A stretch of 5,576 nucleotides of DNA. Source: Actinomycetota bacterium (GTDB taxonomy: Bacteria > Actinomycetota > Actinomycetes > Nanopelagicales > Nanopelagicaceae). The position numbers and the translations under genes are program-made. Positions 1 to 5,576 of the stretch are shown here, one piece after another. Under the pieces are notes generated by a model. That model did no database searches. It was not told the origin of the DNA and worked only from the letters and a program-made list of their open reading frames with translations. Position 1 is the first letter of the stretch. Every line of letters starts with the position of its first letter. The stretch lies in contig WLDZ01000070.1 in the NCBI GenBank assembly GCA_009704515.1, forward strand, positions 1-5,576, in the 5' to 3' direction.

Positions 1-723
1 CTTGAAGACTTCTGCAACCTTCGCATCTGTCCACTTTTCCTTACCTGCAAGAAGATCAACGTGGAACTGGTATCCGTTGAGGCGAGCGTTGAGAATATCG
101 AATGTTCCCATTGCTTCCCAGCCACCCTTGTCGCCAAGTGCGTAGCCGATGAGGCCCTTCTTCTTTGTTGCTTCTAGCATCTTCATGAAATCATCCCAAG
201 TTGCGATGTTCTCTGGATCTAGACCAAGCTCAGTCATTGTTGACTTACGATAGTGAAGTCCCCATGGGTACCAAGATGTTGGAAGGAAGTACTGCTTTCC
301 ATCTGAACCTGTTGATGCAATCTTGTAAGACTCAGCGAACTGATCTCCAATTTCATCCCAGACACTTGAAACATCTTCTAGCAAACCTTGATCTGCGTAG
401 AACTGCATGCGGTATCCAGCCATCCAGTCAAAACCATCATCAGGTGTTCCCTGGAGGTATTGTGAAAGGTTGTCCTGGAATGCATTTGAATCGTTCATGT
501 TGAGAGTTACTGTGTTGCCAGTTGCTGTTTCGAAAGCAGCCTTGACTGCTTCGTGCCACTGAACTGAAGACTCTTCAAGTCCGCGACCGCCCCACTTCAT
601 TGGGCCAACTGCATCGCTTCCACAGCTTGTGAGCAGAGTTGAACCTGCTGCGATTCCTAAACCACCAACTGCAGCGCCCTTGAGCACCGTGCGGCGGGAA
701 ATGCCATTATTTTGATCTGACAT
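1..723 (-). CDS. ABC transporter sugar-binding lipoprotein (family 1), 3' end cut by window
   Basis: The N-terminal 241 residues of an extracellular solute-binding protein of the MalE-like family 1, which captures a sugar or oligosaccharide outside the membrane and delivers it to an ABC permease. The frame stays open to base 1, so roughly the last 40% of a usual 420-450 residue protein lies outside the window. The N-terminus carries a twin-arginine motif SRRTVLKG (residues 9-16), a short hydrophobic stretch and a lipobox L31-T-S-C34, so it looks like a Tat-exported, lipid-anchored protein. Aromatic-rich segments such as DWMAGYRMQFYADQGLL and LPTSWYPWGLHYRK are typical of sugar binders. Two ATGs are adjacent (726 and 723). 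The AGGA lies 5 nt before the second but only 2 nt before the first, so 723 is chosen. The substrate cannot be told from sequence. The upstream Gfo/Idh gene suggests a sugar or polyol. Confidence 0.88.
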   Translation of the reverse strand, partial: MSDQNNGISRRTVLKGAAVGGLGIAAGSTLLTSCGSDAVGPMKWGGRGLEESSVQWHEAVKAAFETATGNTVTLNMNDSNAFQDNLSQYLQGTPDDGFDWMAGYRMQFYADQGLLEDVSSVWDEIGDQFAESYKIASTGSDGKQYFLPTSWYPWGLHYRKSTMTELGLDPENIATWDDFMKMLEATKKKGLIGYALGDKGGWEAMGTFDILNARLNGYQFHVDLLAGKEKWTDAKVAEVFK

Positions 724-773
724 CATCGTCCTTTTCTATTAAATGGTTCGATTGATTCGTGCAATTTATTCTT

Positions 774-836
774 ACCTTCGAAGGTCATCGGGTTTTGAGG
801 GGGCAATTCCCTTGGACGGGTGCAAATGTACGCCCG
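774..836. promoter_or_regulatory. Dyad-rich leader upstream of the sugar-binding protein gene
   Basis: This gap between the Gfo/Idh gene and the sugar-binding gene holds three dyad elements. ACCTTCGAAGGT (774-785) is a perfect 12-bp palindrome. GGGCAATTCCC (801-811) has 3-bp arms. CGGGTG...CGCCCG (817-836) has 6-bp arms with one G-T position. Such elements upstream of sugar-transport genes often bind a LacI- or ROK-type repressor, but that is inference. I could not identify a convincing -35/-10 pair on the minus strand here, so no promoter is placed. Confidence 0.3.
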
Positions 837-884
837 AGTAGGCTCAATTAACAGAAGGCATAGGTAACAAAAAGGTCACGAAAA

Positions 885-900
885 ACCCTCAAAAAGGGGT
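885..900 (-). terminator. Possible weak intrinsic terminator after the Gfo/Idh gene
   Basis: On the minus strand, starting 11 nt after the Gfo/Idh stop codon, ACCC and GGGT can pair around an 8-nt loop and are followed by TTTTC. A four-base-pair stem is short for an intrinsic terminator, so termination may be partial and some readthrough into the sugar-binding gene is possible. Confidence 0.3.
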
Positions 901-910
901 GAATTGGGGG

Positions 911-2089
911 TCAAATTTGCGGAATTTGCAGTTTTTGGCCCGCATTTTGGGCAGATTGATGGGCCCAGATGCCAGGGGCGGTAAATCTTGCTGCATCGGC
1001 AACGCCCATCGGAGCTTTCCGCTCGCCGACGGCATCCATCACAAAATCGTCGACCATAAATTGGTGGGATCCGCCGTGGCCATTTGAAAGACCAAGAAAC
1101 TCTTTCGGCAATTGCGAGCGATCATGAACTCGAGCAAATCCACCATCCCATAAATTGGGTGGAACATAGTCGGGCTTGAGTGAATGAGGATTTTCTACAT
1201 CTGAAAAAGTTCCAACTTCGTCGGTGACGATATCAAAGCTATTTTTTGTGGCCCAGGATGCATATCCAACTTGTTGTTCGAAAGATCCTTCGGTTCCAAA
1301 GATACTCATGCGCACAGTTGATTCAAGCGGTGCGGTACCAACTCGACGTAACTCAGCGATACGCATCACGCCGCCATCGCTGGTCTCAAATAAAGCAATT
1401 TGATTGCTCTGATTATTTTTCCACATACTTACATCAGAGTCAAAGATTCCATCACCTGCAGTATCTTCGATTCCGATACATGTTACTGAAGTTGCTTGTG
1501 CACCAGTGATTGAAAGAATTGTGCTGACAGAATGAGTTGAGTACAACATCGGTGGAAAACTTGCAGTCGATTTCCAACCATCGCCCCCATTAGCTGCATA
1601 GGCATCGCTGAAACCGTGTGACATATCGTGTAGATATTCGCCTTCACCATAAACAAACTTTCCGATTTCGCCTTGCTTGAATTTATTTCGGGAGAAAACA
1701 ACGGCGGGATAGTAATAACTTGTCTCCGCCATGAAGTACGTAAGTTTGGTTTTCCTGGCAGCTGCTACAAGCTGTGTGATCTCATCCTGCGTGATTCCCA
1801 TAGGAACAGCCGTATAAACATGGCGTCCATTTTCAAGCGCTTCAAGAGCGATATGTGCGTGCGTCCATCGTGGAGTGAAGATCGCTACCGCATCAAAATC
1901 GCTCTTCCAAAGCTCAGAAAGGTTGGCAAATGTCTGGTTAATCGAAAACTTTGCAGCAATACTGGCCCGGCGTTCTTGGTCTAGCTCGACTAAGCCAACC
2001 TTTTCAACAAATGGATGTGCCTGAAACAAATGAATAAATGAAGAAGAGAACTGCCCGCCGCCAATAATCGCAACCTTCAATTTCTTCAT
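911..2089 (-). CDS. Gfo/Idh/MocA family oxidoreductase, GH109-like variant
   Basis: A 392-residue protein with an N-terminal Rossmann fold (VAIIGGG, residues 7-12, then acidic ELD at 35-37 ending the second strand) and a C-terminal alpha/beta domain, the layout of Gfo/Idh/MocA NAD(P)-dependent sugar oxidoreductases. The usual EKP motif is replaced: after the family-typical GRHVY, residues 93-96 read TAVP, so the lysine that normally helps bind cofactor and substrate is absent. E122, Y152 (in EGEYLHD) and H186 (in STHSVS) sit where GH109 NAD-dependent glycosidases carry catalytic residues, as I recall them. Either a redox-assisted glycoside hydrolase or a sugar dehydrogenase is possible. The start is the ATG directly before MKKLKVAIIGGG; no good ribosome-binding site precedes it. 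It lies 73 nt after the last gene of the sulfur cluster and 187 nt before the sugar-binding gene, which it more probably serves. Confidence 0.85.
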   Translation of the reverse strand: MKKLKVAIIGGGQFSSSFIHLFQAHPFVEKVGLVELDQERRASIAAKFSINQTFANLSELWKSDFDAVAIFTPRWTHAHIALEALENGRHVYTAVPMGITQDEITQLVAAARKTKLTYFMAETSYYYPAVVFSRNKFKQGEIGKFVYGEGEYLHDMSHGFSDAYAANGGDGWKSTASFPPMLYSTHSVSTILSITGAQATSVTCIGIEDTAGDGIFDSDVSMWKNNQSNQIALFETSDGGVMRIAELRRVGTAPLESTVRMSIFGTEGSFEQQVGYASWATKNSFDIVTDEVGTFSDVENPHSLKPDYVPPNLWDGGFARVHDRSQLPKEFLGLSNGHGGSHQFMVDDFVMDAVGERKAPMGVADAARFTAPGIWAHQSAQNAGQKLQIPQI

Positions 2090-2162
2090 AACAGATTAAG
2101 TGCTTTCTTATCGCCGAGTTGATTTATGAACTGGCGTCAATATACCAGCAGCAATTTTTTCC

Positions 2163-2330
2163 CTACTTCTTACCGAACATCTTGCTAAAGAATCCTGGTT
2201 CTTTGGGATCATTCTGGTGGCCTTGGCAACGTTGTGATTTTGGGACGCCCTTAAGTGCTATCTCAATATGGTTTCCGCAGCCAGCCCATGAAGGCTTTCC
2301 GCACTTACGACATGTTGTTTTGTGGCACAT
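2163..2330 (-). CDS. Cys/His-rich microprotein, 55 residues (paralogue of the 37-residue protein at 4689)
   Basis: A short complete gene, ATG to TAG, reading MCHKTTCRKCGKPSWAGCGN at the N-terminus and ending FFSKMFGKK. The metal- or thiol-type residues are C2, H3, C7-x2-C10, C18-x-x-H21 and C35-x-x-H38, which suggests a small zinc-ribbon-like or redox fold. Function is unknown to me. I recall similar short hypothetical proteins with a WAGCG-x-H core in many bacteria. It shares 17 identical positions with the first 37 residues of the microprotein that opens the cluster, including all core Cys, W15, G17, G19 and H21. The C-terminal Lys/Phe-rich tail (residues 39-55) is unique to this copy. It starts 32 nt after the flavoprotein stop with a purine-rich GAGAGAAG upstream, so it is probably the last gene of the sulfur operon. 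Conservation between the two copies is the main proof that both are real genes. Confidence 0.85.
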   Translation of the reverse strand: MCHKTTCRKCGKPSWAGCGNHIEIALKGVPKSQRCQGHQNDPKEPGFFSKMFGKK

Positions 2331-2362
2331 TTTTCACTTCTCTCTTCTAGGTTTTCTTTAAT

Positions 2363-3994
2363 TTACTTTCCAGCAAATGCAGGCGAATTACTCCAAGTGA
2401 GATATCCACCATCAAGATTGATTGCATCAAAACCAAGTTCCTTGAGCAACATAGTTGCGGTATGGCCACGCTGGCCTACTTGGCAATTTACGAGAATTGG
2501 GCTCTTCTTGATTTCAGATACTCGGTCTCTAATTTCATCAACCGGAATGCTGACTGCACCCGGTATGGAGCCATGACTGAATTCGCTTGGACTGCGAACA
2601 TCAATAAGTTGATATCCGGCAGCGCGTAATTCTTGAGTTTGATCCCACTGAGCAGTCTTAAGTAATCCGCTCAACATGTTTTCGGCAATATAGCCCAGCA
2701 TATTGACGGGGTCTTTTGCCGATCCAAATGGCGGCGCATAAGCAAGCTCAAGGTCAGCTAGCTCTGGCGCGGTTAAGCCACCACGTATTGCGGTAGCAAT
2801 AACATCGATTCGCTTATCAACACCATCTACGCCGACACCCTGGGCGCCCAGAATTTCTCCTGTTGATGGATCAAAAATCAACTTCAGTTGAATCTGCTTT
2901 GCATCAGGATAGTAACCCGCGTGATTATTTGGATGTGTGTGAATCACCATCACGGGACGACCAGCAGCTTTGAGTCTTTTCTCATTCCATCCCGTTGCCG
3001 CAATCATTAAATCAAAGACTTTTACGATTGCTGTGCCAATTGTTGCTACAGAGCGAGTTGCTCTGCCGGCAATGTGGTCTGCAACTACTCTGCCATGGCG
3101 ATTAGCGAGATTTGCGAGTGGAACAAGCGTTGCTGATCCATCTAGAGCATCTCTCTTTTCCGCAGCATCTCCTACGGCGTAAATATCGTGATTGCTGGTG
3201 CGATTGAACTCATCTACTTCAATGCCGCCACGCGTTCCGATTGTTAGTCCAGCTACCTTTGCAAGCGAGGTATCTGGGCGTACACCGATTGCCATGATGA
3301 CAAGTTCGGCATCGAGCACAGTTTCATCAGATAAAACCACTGAGGTTGGGGTTACATCTTTAGCGCTCACTCCTAAATGAAGTGTTACTCCATGCTTACG
3401 CATTTCATTGGCCACAATAGTTGCCATTTCAGGATCGAGGGGAGCCAAAACTTGAGGGGCAGCTTCGACAACTGTCGTTGGTATACCTTTATGAACAAGG
3501 TTCTCTGCAATCTCAACACCTATAAATCCGCCGCCGATAACAACTGCGCTCTTTGGAGAACTATTCACCTGAGCTGCGATCAGCTCTACATCCTCAACTG
3601 TACGCAGTGTAAGAGCGCGTTCGATTCCAGGAATTGGTGGAACAACTGGTGATGCTCCTGGGCTAAGAATTAATTTGTCGTAAGAGAGTTCGGACTCTTC
3701 GTTAGTCGCCCAATCCTTGACCTTAAGACTCTTCTTAGCCGGATCAATAGAAAGTACTTCTGACGAGATGCGAACATCTAGCCTAAATCGTGCATGCAGT
3801 GAATCTGGAGTTTGAAGGAGAAGAGCCTCTTCTTCTTCAATGATTCCACCAACAAAGTATGGAAGTCCGCAATTTGCGTAACTTACATGGCCGCTCTTTT
3901 CAAAAACAATGATTTCGGCATCTGCATCGAGTCGGCGCATACGGGTAGCAGCAGACATTCCGCCTGCTACCCCACCAACAATAACTACGCGCAT
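2363..3994 (-). CDS. CoA-disulfide reductase / persulfide reductase with C-terminal rhodanese domain
   Basis: A 543-residue cytoplasmic flavoprotein of the pyridine nucleotide-disulfide oxidoreductase family, CoADR-RHD type. The FAD motif GGVAGG is at 7-12. The single redox cysteine is C42 in SYANCGLPY. The NAD(P)H motif GGGFIGVE spans 154-161, and the FAD-binding AVGDAAE is at 273-279. Y361 (HAGYY) and Y419 (LAYAPPFGSAKDP) match the tyrosines of CoA-disulfide reductases. A rhodanese domain follows from about residue 450, with catalytic C504 in NCQVGQRG. Characterised relatives use NAD(P)H to reduce CoA disulfide, CoA persulfide or polysulfide, and the rhodanese domain presents the sulfane sulfur. 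The start is the ATG that overlaps the previous stop (TAATG), giving MRVVIVGG. A start 36 nt further upstream would add 12 residues not typical of the family and overlap the preceding gene. The symbol cdr is used for relatives, but the exact substrate is undecided. Confidence 0.93.
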   Translation of the reverse strand: MRVVIVGGVAGGMSAATRMRRLDADAEIIVFEKSGHVSYANCGLPYFVGGIIEEEEALLLQTPDSLHARFRLDVRISSEVLSIDPAKKSLKVKDWATNEESELSYDKLILSPGASPVVPPIPGIERALTLRTVEDVELIAAQVNSSPKSAVVIGGGFIGVEIAENLVHKGIPTTVVEAAPQVLAPLDPEMATIVANEMRKHGVTLHLGVSAKDVTPTSVVLSDETVLDAELVIMAIGVRPDTSLAKVAGLTIGTRGGIEVDEFNRTSNHDIYAVGDAAEKRDALDGSATLVPLANLANRHGRVVADHIAGRATRSVATIGTAIVKVFDLMIAATGWNEKRLKAAGRPVMVIHTHPNNHAGYYPDAKQIQLKLIFDPSTGEILGAQGVGVDGVDKRIDVIATAIRGGLTAPELADLELAYAPPFGSAKDPVNMLGYIAENMLSGLLKTAQWDQTQELRAAGYQLIDVRSPSEFSHGSIPGAVSIPVDEIRDRVSEIKKSPILVNCQVGQRGHTATMLLKELGFDAINLDGGYLTWSNSPAFAGK

Positions 3995-4380
3995 TACTGA
4001 GTTACCACTGGCAGACCAGCATTGGTCCAACTAGCGATTCCTTCGTCAAGATTAAAGAGCTGAGTAAATCCACCATTCTTCAGCGTCTCTGCTGCGATGC
4101 GTGAGCGACGACCGCTCTGGCAATAGATGGCATAAGTTTTTGATGGGTCAAGATTCTTAATTTCTTCCTCGAAGGTCATTCCCTCAACATCAATATTTAG
4201 TGCACCTTCGATATGACCGGCTGCGAATTCGCCAGCTGTGCGCACATCAAGAAGCACTACTCCAGCCTCAGCAGATTTAGCCTGAAATTCGGCGGCACCC
4301 AGATCGGTGGCACCAGACGAGGAGCTACATGCTGTAAGTGCGAACGTTGATGTCAATAGAACTGCGATTAACTTTTTCAT
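3994..4380 (-). CDS. Rhodanese-like lipoprotein (extracytoplasmic sulfurtransferase)
   Basis: A 128-residue single-domain rhodanese with an export signal. Residues 1-17 form a lipoprotein signal peptide (MKKLIAVLL core, lipobox L15-T-A-C18), so the mature protein should be tethered to the outer face of the cytoplasmic membrane. The rhodanese signatures are VVLLDVRTAGEF (41-52), GHIEGALNI (55-63) and the active-site loop C87-QSGRRS, ending in GG/GI-x-x-W near the C-terminus. Rhodaneses carry sulfane sulfur as a cysteine persulfide on this catalytic cysteine. AAGG lies 5 nt before the ATG, a good ribosome-binding site. Its stop overlaps the start of the flavoprotein by one base (TAATG), so the two are probably translationally coupled. 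Together they would handle persulfide on both sides of the membrane. The in vivo donor and acceptor are unknown. Confidence 0.92.
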   Translation of the reverse strand: MKKLIAVLLTSTFALTACSSSSGATDLGAAEFQAKSAEAGVVLLDVRTAGEFAAGHIEGALNIDVEGMTFEEEIKNLDPSKTYAIYCQSGRRSRIAAETLKNGGFTQLFNLDEGIASWTNAGLPVVTQ

Positions 4381-4394
4381 TTTTTCCTTAATAC

Positions 4395-4679
4395 TTAAGC
4401 CAAGCTCAGGAAGAGCTTTTGCAATTTCTCTTGTACAGCTTTGCTGTTGTTCTTATCATCAACAATGCACTCGCGCAGGCTAGTTGAGAGCAAAGTAAAT
4501 GCAGCGGTGTTAACCGCTTTGCTCACAGCTGACATTTGAGTGACAATCTCATCGCAGTTACGGCCGTCCTCTAACATTCGGATTACTGCAGCTAACTGTC
4601 CATGTGCTCGTTTTAGGCGCTTGGATATTGCGATGATCTCTTCTTCATCTTGTAAAACATGAGTAGGTGATTTAGCCAT
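4395..4679 (-). CDS. CsoR-superfamily regulator, CstR-like persulfide sensor
   Basis: A 94-residue all-alpha DNA-binding repressor of the CsoR/FrmR/CstR superfamily, with the RLKRAHGQL helix (21-29) and the MLEDGRNC segment. The two sensor cysteines are C42 and C71, 29 residues apart as in this superfamily. Copper sensors (CsoR) and formaldehyde sensors (FrmR) have a histidine 25 residues after the first cysteine; here that position is S67. Staphylococcus aureus CstR also lacks this histidine (Asn there). The Cys-x-Cys pattern, plus the rhodanese and CoADR-rhodanese genes downstream, points to sensing of persulfide or polysulfide through di- to tetrasulfide links rather than copper. It follows the 37-residue microprotein after 9 nt, with AGGGG overlapping that gene's stop as ribosome-binding site. 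It probably represses its own operon at the palindrome at 4817-4842. The symbol cstR would be reasonable but needs a functional test. Confidence 0.9.
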   Translation of the reverse strand: MAKSPTHVLQDEEEIIAISKRLKRAHGQLAAVIRMLEDGRNCDEIVTQMSAVSKAVNTAAFTLLSTSLRECIVDDKNNSKAVQEKLQKLFLSLA

Positions 4680-4688
4680 TACCTGCCC

Positions 4689-4802
4689 CTAGCACTTACA
4701 AATTTGGTCTTCGCTGAGCCCTTGAAGAGCTTCATCAATGTGCTGGCCACAGCCTGACCAGGTGTACTTCTTGCAACGATCACAGACGACTTTCGAACAC
4801 AT
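4689..4802 (-). CDS. Cys-rich microprotein, 37 residues, first gene of the sulfur operon
   Basis: A very short complete gene with a strong ribosome-binding site: AGGAG, 6 nt before the ATG. It begins MCSKVVCDRCKKYTWSGCGQ and ends DQICKC. Six of its 37 residues are cysteine (C2, C7, C10, C18, C35, C37), with one histidine at 21. The pattern C7-x2-C10, C18-x2-H21, C35-x-C37 could hold zinc or an iron-sulfur centre, or carry reversible persulfides. It is homologous to the 55-residue protein that closes the same operon (17 of 37 positions identical) but lacks that protein's basic tail and ends in C-K-C instead of C-Q-G-H. Being first after the palindrome and directly before the sensor suggests a role in sulfane-sulfur handling or in informing the regulator. 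No function is known to me. Confidence 0.85.
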   Translation of the reverse strand: MCSKVVCDRCKKYTWSGCGQHIDEALQGLSEDQICKC

Positions 4803-4816
4803 TTTATTCTCCTATT

Positions 4817-4842
4817 CTTGTATACCCTGGGGGGTATACAAG
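4817..4842. promoter_or_regulatory. 26-bp palindromic operator of the sulfur operon (CsoR/CstR type)
   Basis: Two perfect 11-bp arms, CTTGTATACCC (4817-4827) and GGGTATACAAG (4832-4842), flank a 4-bp TGGG centre. G/C-tract palindromes flanked by TATAC/GTATA are the known operator style of the CsoR superfamily. The site lies 14 nt upstream of the first ATG of the operon that encodes a CsoR-type regulator, and covers the predicted transcription start, as expected for autorepression. Confidence 0.85.
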
Positions 4843-4844
4843 AA

Positions 4845-4873
4845 AATATAGCAGGAAAATTCAGGTTGGTCTA
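4845..4873 (-). promoter_or_regulatory. Predicted extended -10 promoter of the sulfur operon
   Basis: On the minus strand, TAGACC (4868-4873) resembles a -35 box with 4 of 6 consensus bases. Seventeen bases later comes TATATT (4845-4850), preceded by TGC, which makes an extended -10. Transcription should start near 4838-4840, inside the palindrome. The box assignment is by eye. Confidence 0.55.
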
Positions 4874-4889
4874 ATTAGCGGGCTTTTGG

Positions 4890-5576
4890 CTATTTGCGTC
4901 GAAACAAGCGCTTAATACGCTTGAGCAGGCTCGAAGTCTGCGCAACTGGCGATACTGCAAAGACCTTGGCCGAGCCAGGCTCATCTGGCGTTAAAACATC
5001 GGTCAATGTGGGCGATGTATGGTCGAGCGAATCAGCGATTACACCAATGTTGGCAACTATTGAGAGCCCTTTGACAATCTGGTCCTGATCGACGCTGTCA
5101 CCATCTTCAATGAGAGCCTCTGAGAGGTGCGATCCAGCTTCGCGTGCATCATCAGATGGTGTCGTAGTTGCATCCTTTATATCTTCAGGAACATCTATAT
5201 GGGCTGCCACGGCATAGCTTGCAGCAGAGAGAGCAACGGCAACATTTTTCTTTACTGAATCAGGGATTCCACTTTCGAGAATCGAGTCGTAAAGCGTGCG
5301 TGCAATCGCTCTAACCTGTATAACTGTGTGCTCAACTGCAAGGCCCTCGACATAAATTTCCTCTGCAGCATCTCGTGTGCCGGTTCTGATCCAGCGTGCA
5401 TAACCTTTTGCCTCAACCGACTGGGCGCGAATTGCTGGAATCTCTTCGACAAGTAAGCGACCTCGGGTCAGCCAATCAGCTGCATCTTTCTGTTGATACC
5501 CGGCAGCAACGCCTTCTGACATTTCAGCTAATAACTGGGCAGCCTTGCGTCCCACTCGATTGATTTGTTCACGGGC
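4890..5576 (-). CDS. C-terminal part of a FUSC / aromatic acid exporter-like protein, 5' end cut by window
   Basis: The last 228 residues of a protein whose frame runs open through the upper window edge, in frame with codons for AREQINRVGRKAAQLLAEM. A GTG at 5555 could serve as a start, but nothing supports it over a longer gene. The visible part is alpha-helical and acidic without clear membrane spans. The pattern ARE...LLAEMSEG, DWLTRGRLL and VEHTVIQVRAIARTLYDS recalls the cytoplasmic domain that follows the membrane segments in FUSC/ArAE-type putative exporters of actinobacteria. It ends in a strongly basic tail (LLKRIKRLFRRK). The family call rests on memory of similar proteins and is moderate. 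No intrinsic terminator is visible between its stop and the sulfur operon promoter 47 nt away, so readthrough is possible. Confidence 0.55.
   Translation of the reverse strand, partial: AREQINRVGRKAAQLLAEMSEGVAAGYQQKDAADWLTRGRLLVEEIPAIRAQSVEAKGYARWIRTGTRDAAEEIYVEGLAVEHTVIQVRAIARTLYDSILESGIPDSVKKNVAVALSAASYAVAAHIDVPEDIKDATTTPSDDAREAGSHLSEALIEDGDSVDQDQIVKGLSIVANIGVIADSLDHTSPTLTDVLTPDEPGSAKVFAVSPVAQTSSLLKRIKRLFRRK

Noticed and set aside
1246..1984. Plus- and minus-strand short frames within the Gfo/Idh gene
   Set aside because: They are shadows of a gene whose Gfo/Idh motifs are clear throughout.
2136..2153. ATATACC half-site and a CTGG/CCAG dyad after the 55-residue gene
   Set aside because: There is no GGGTAT partner, so it is not a second operator. 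The 4-bp stem has no T-run, so it is not a terminator.
2119..2361. Open frame on the plus strand, 80 codons
   Set aside because: It lies antisense to the 55-residue Cys-rich microprotein and has no ribosome-binding site or recognisable protein features.
3377..3652. Open frame on the plus strand opposite the flavoprotein gene
   Set aside because: It is antisense to a strongly conserved coding region, and its protein shows no family pattern.
3995..4030. Upstream ATG at 4030 that would extend the flavoprotein by 12 residues
   Set aside because: The extension overlaps the rhodanese gene by 37 nt and places untypical residues before MRVVIVGG. The TAATG-coupled ATG at 3994 fits the family start.
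4905..4923. CAAGCG and CGCTTG inverted repeat with a 7-nt loop
   Set aside because: It lies within the coding end of the FUSC-like gene, encodes the basic tail, and has no T-run after it, so it is not called a terminator.
5252..5452. Second minus-strand frame inside the FUSC-like gene
   Set aside because: It overlaps the longer frame that remains open from the window edge; its product looks like an out-of-frame reading.

Overview
All recognisable genes in this window lie on the minus strand, so transcription runs from high to low coordinates. Intermediate base composition, a Gfo/Idh oxidoreductase beside a sugar-type ABC substrate-binding lipoprotein, and the style of the small proteins suggest a streamlined actinobacterium. 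A freshwater Nanopelagicales (acI-like) lineage is my inference; there is no rRNA or marker gene here to settle it.

Layout from the upstream end: (1) 4890-5576, the C-terminal part of a protein that resembles the soluble domain of FUSC/aromatic-acid-exporter proteins, cut by the window edge. (2) 4802 down to 2163, a compact five-gene cluster preceded by a plausible extended -10 promoter and a 26-bp perfect-arm palindrome. Its genes are a 37-residue six-cysteine microprotein, a CsoR-superfamily regulator with a Cys-x-Cys (CstR-like) sensor site, a rhodanese lipoprotein, a CoA-disulfide-reductase-like flavoprotein fused to a rhodanese domain, and a 55-residue microprotein homologous to the first gene. 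(3) 911-2089, a Gfo/Idh/MocA-type oxidoreductase with GH109-like features. (4) 1-723, the N-terminal part of a family-1 extracellular sugar-binding lipoprotein with a Tat signal, cut by the other window edge.

The central cluster reads as a self-regulated sulfane-sulfur (persulfide/polysulfide) module. The regulator probably senses persulfides through Cys42 and Cys71, and probably binds the palindrome that overlaps the predicted transcription start. The exported rhodanese would act at the outer face of the membrane, and the flavoprotein-rhodanese fusion would reduce persulfides or CoA disulfides in the cytoplasm. The two homologous Cys/His-rich microproteins at the first and last positions are the least explained part. 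Both were found by reading short frames and would be easy to miss.

The Gfo/Idh gene and the sugar-binding protein probably belong to carbohydrate uptake and processing. Neither non-coding gap nearby (724-910 and 2090-2162) exceeds 300 bases. No RNA genes, CRISPR arrays, insertion sequences or plus-strand genes were found.
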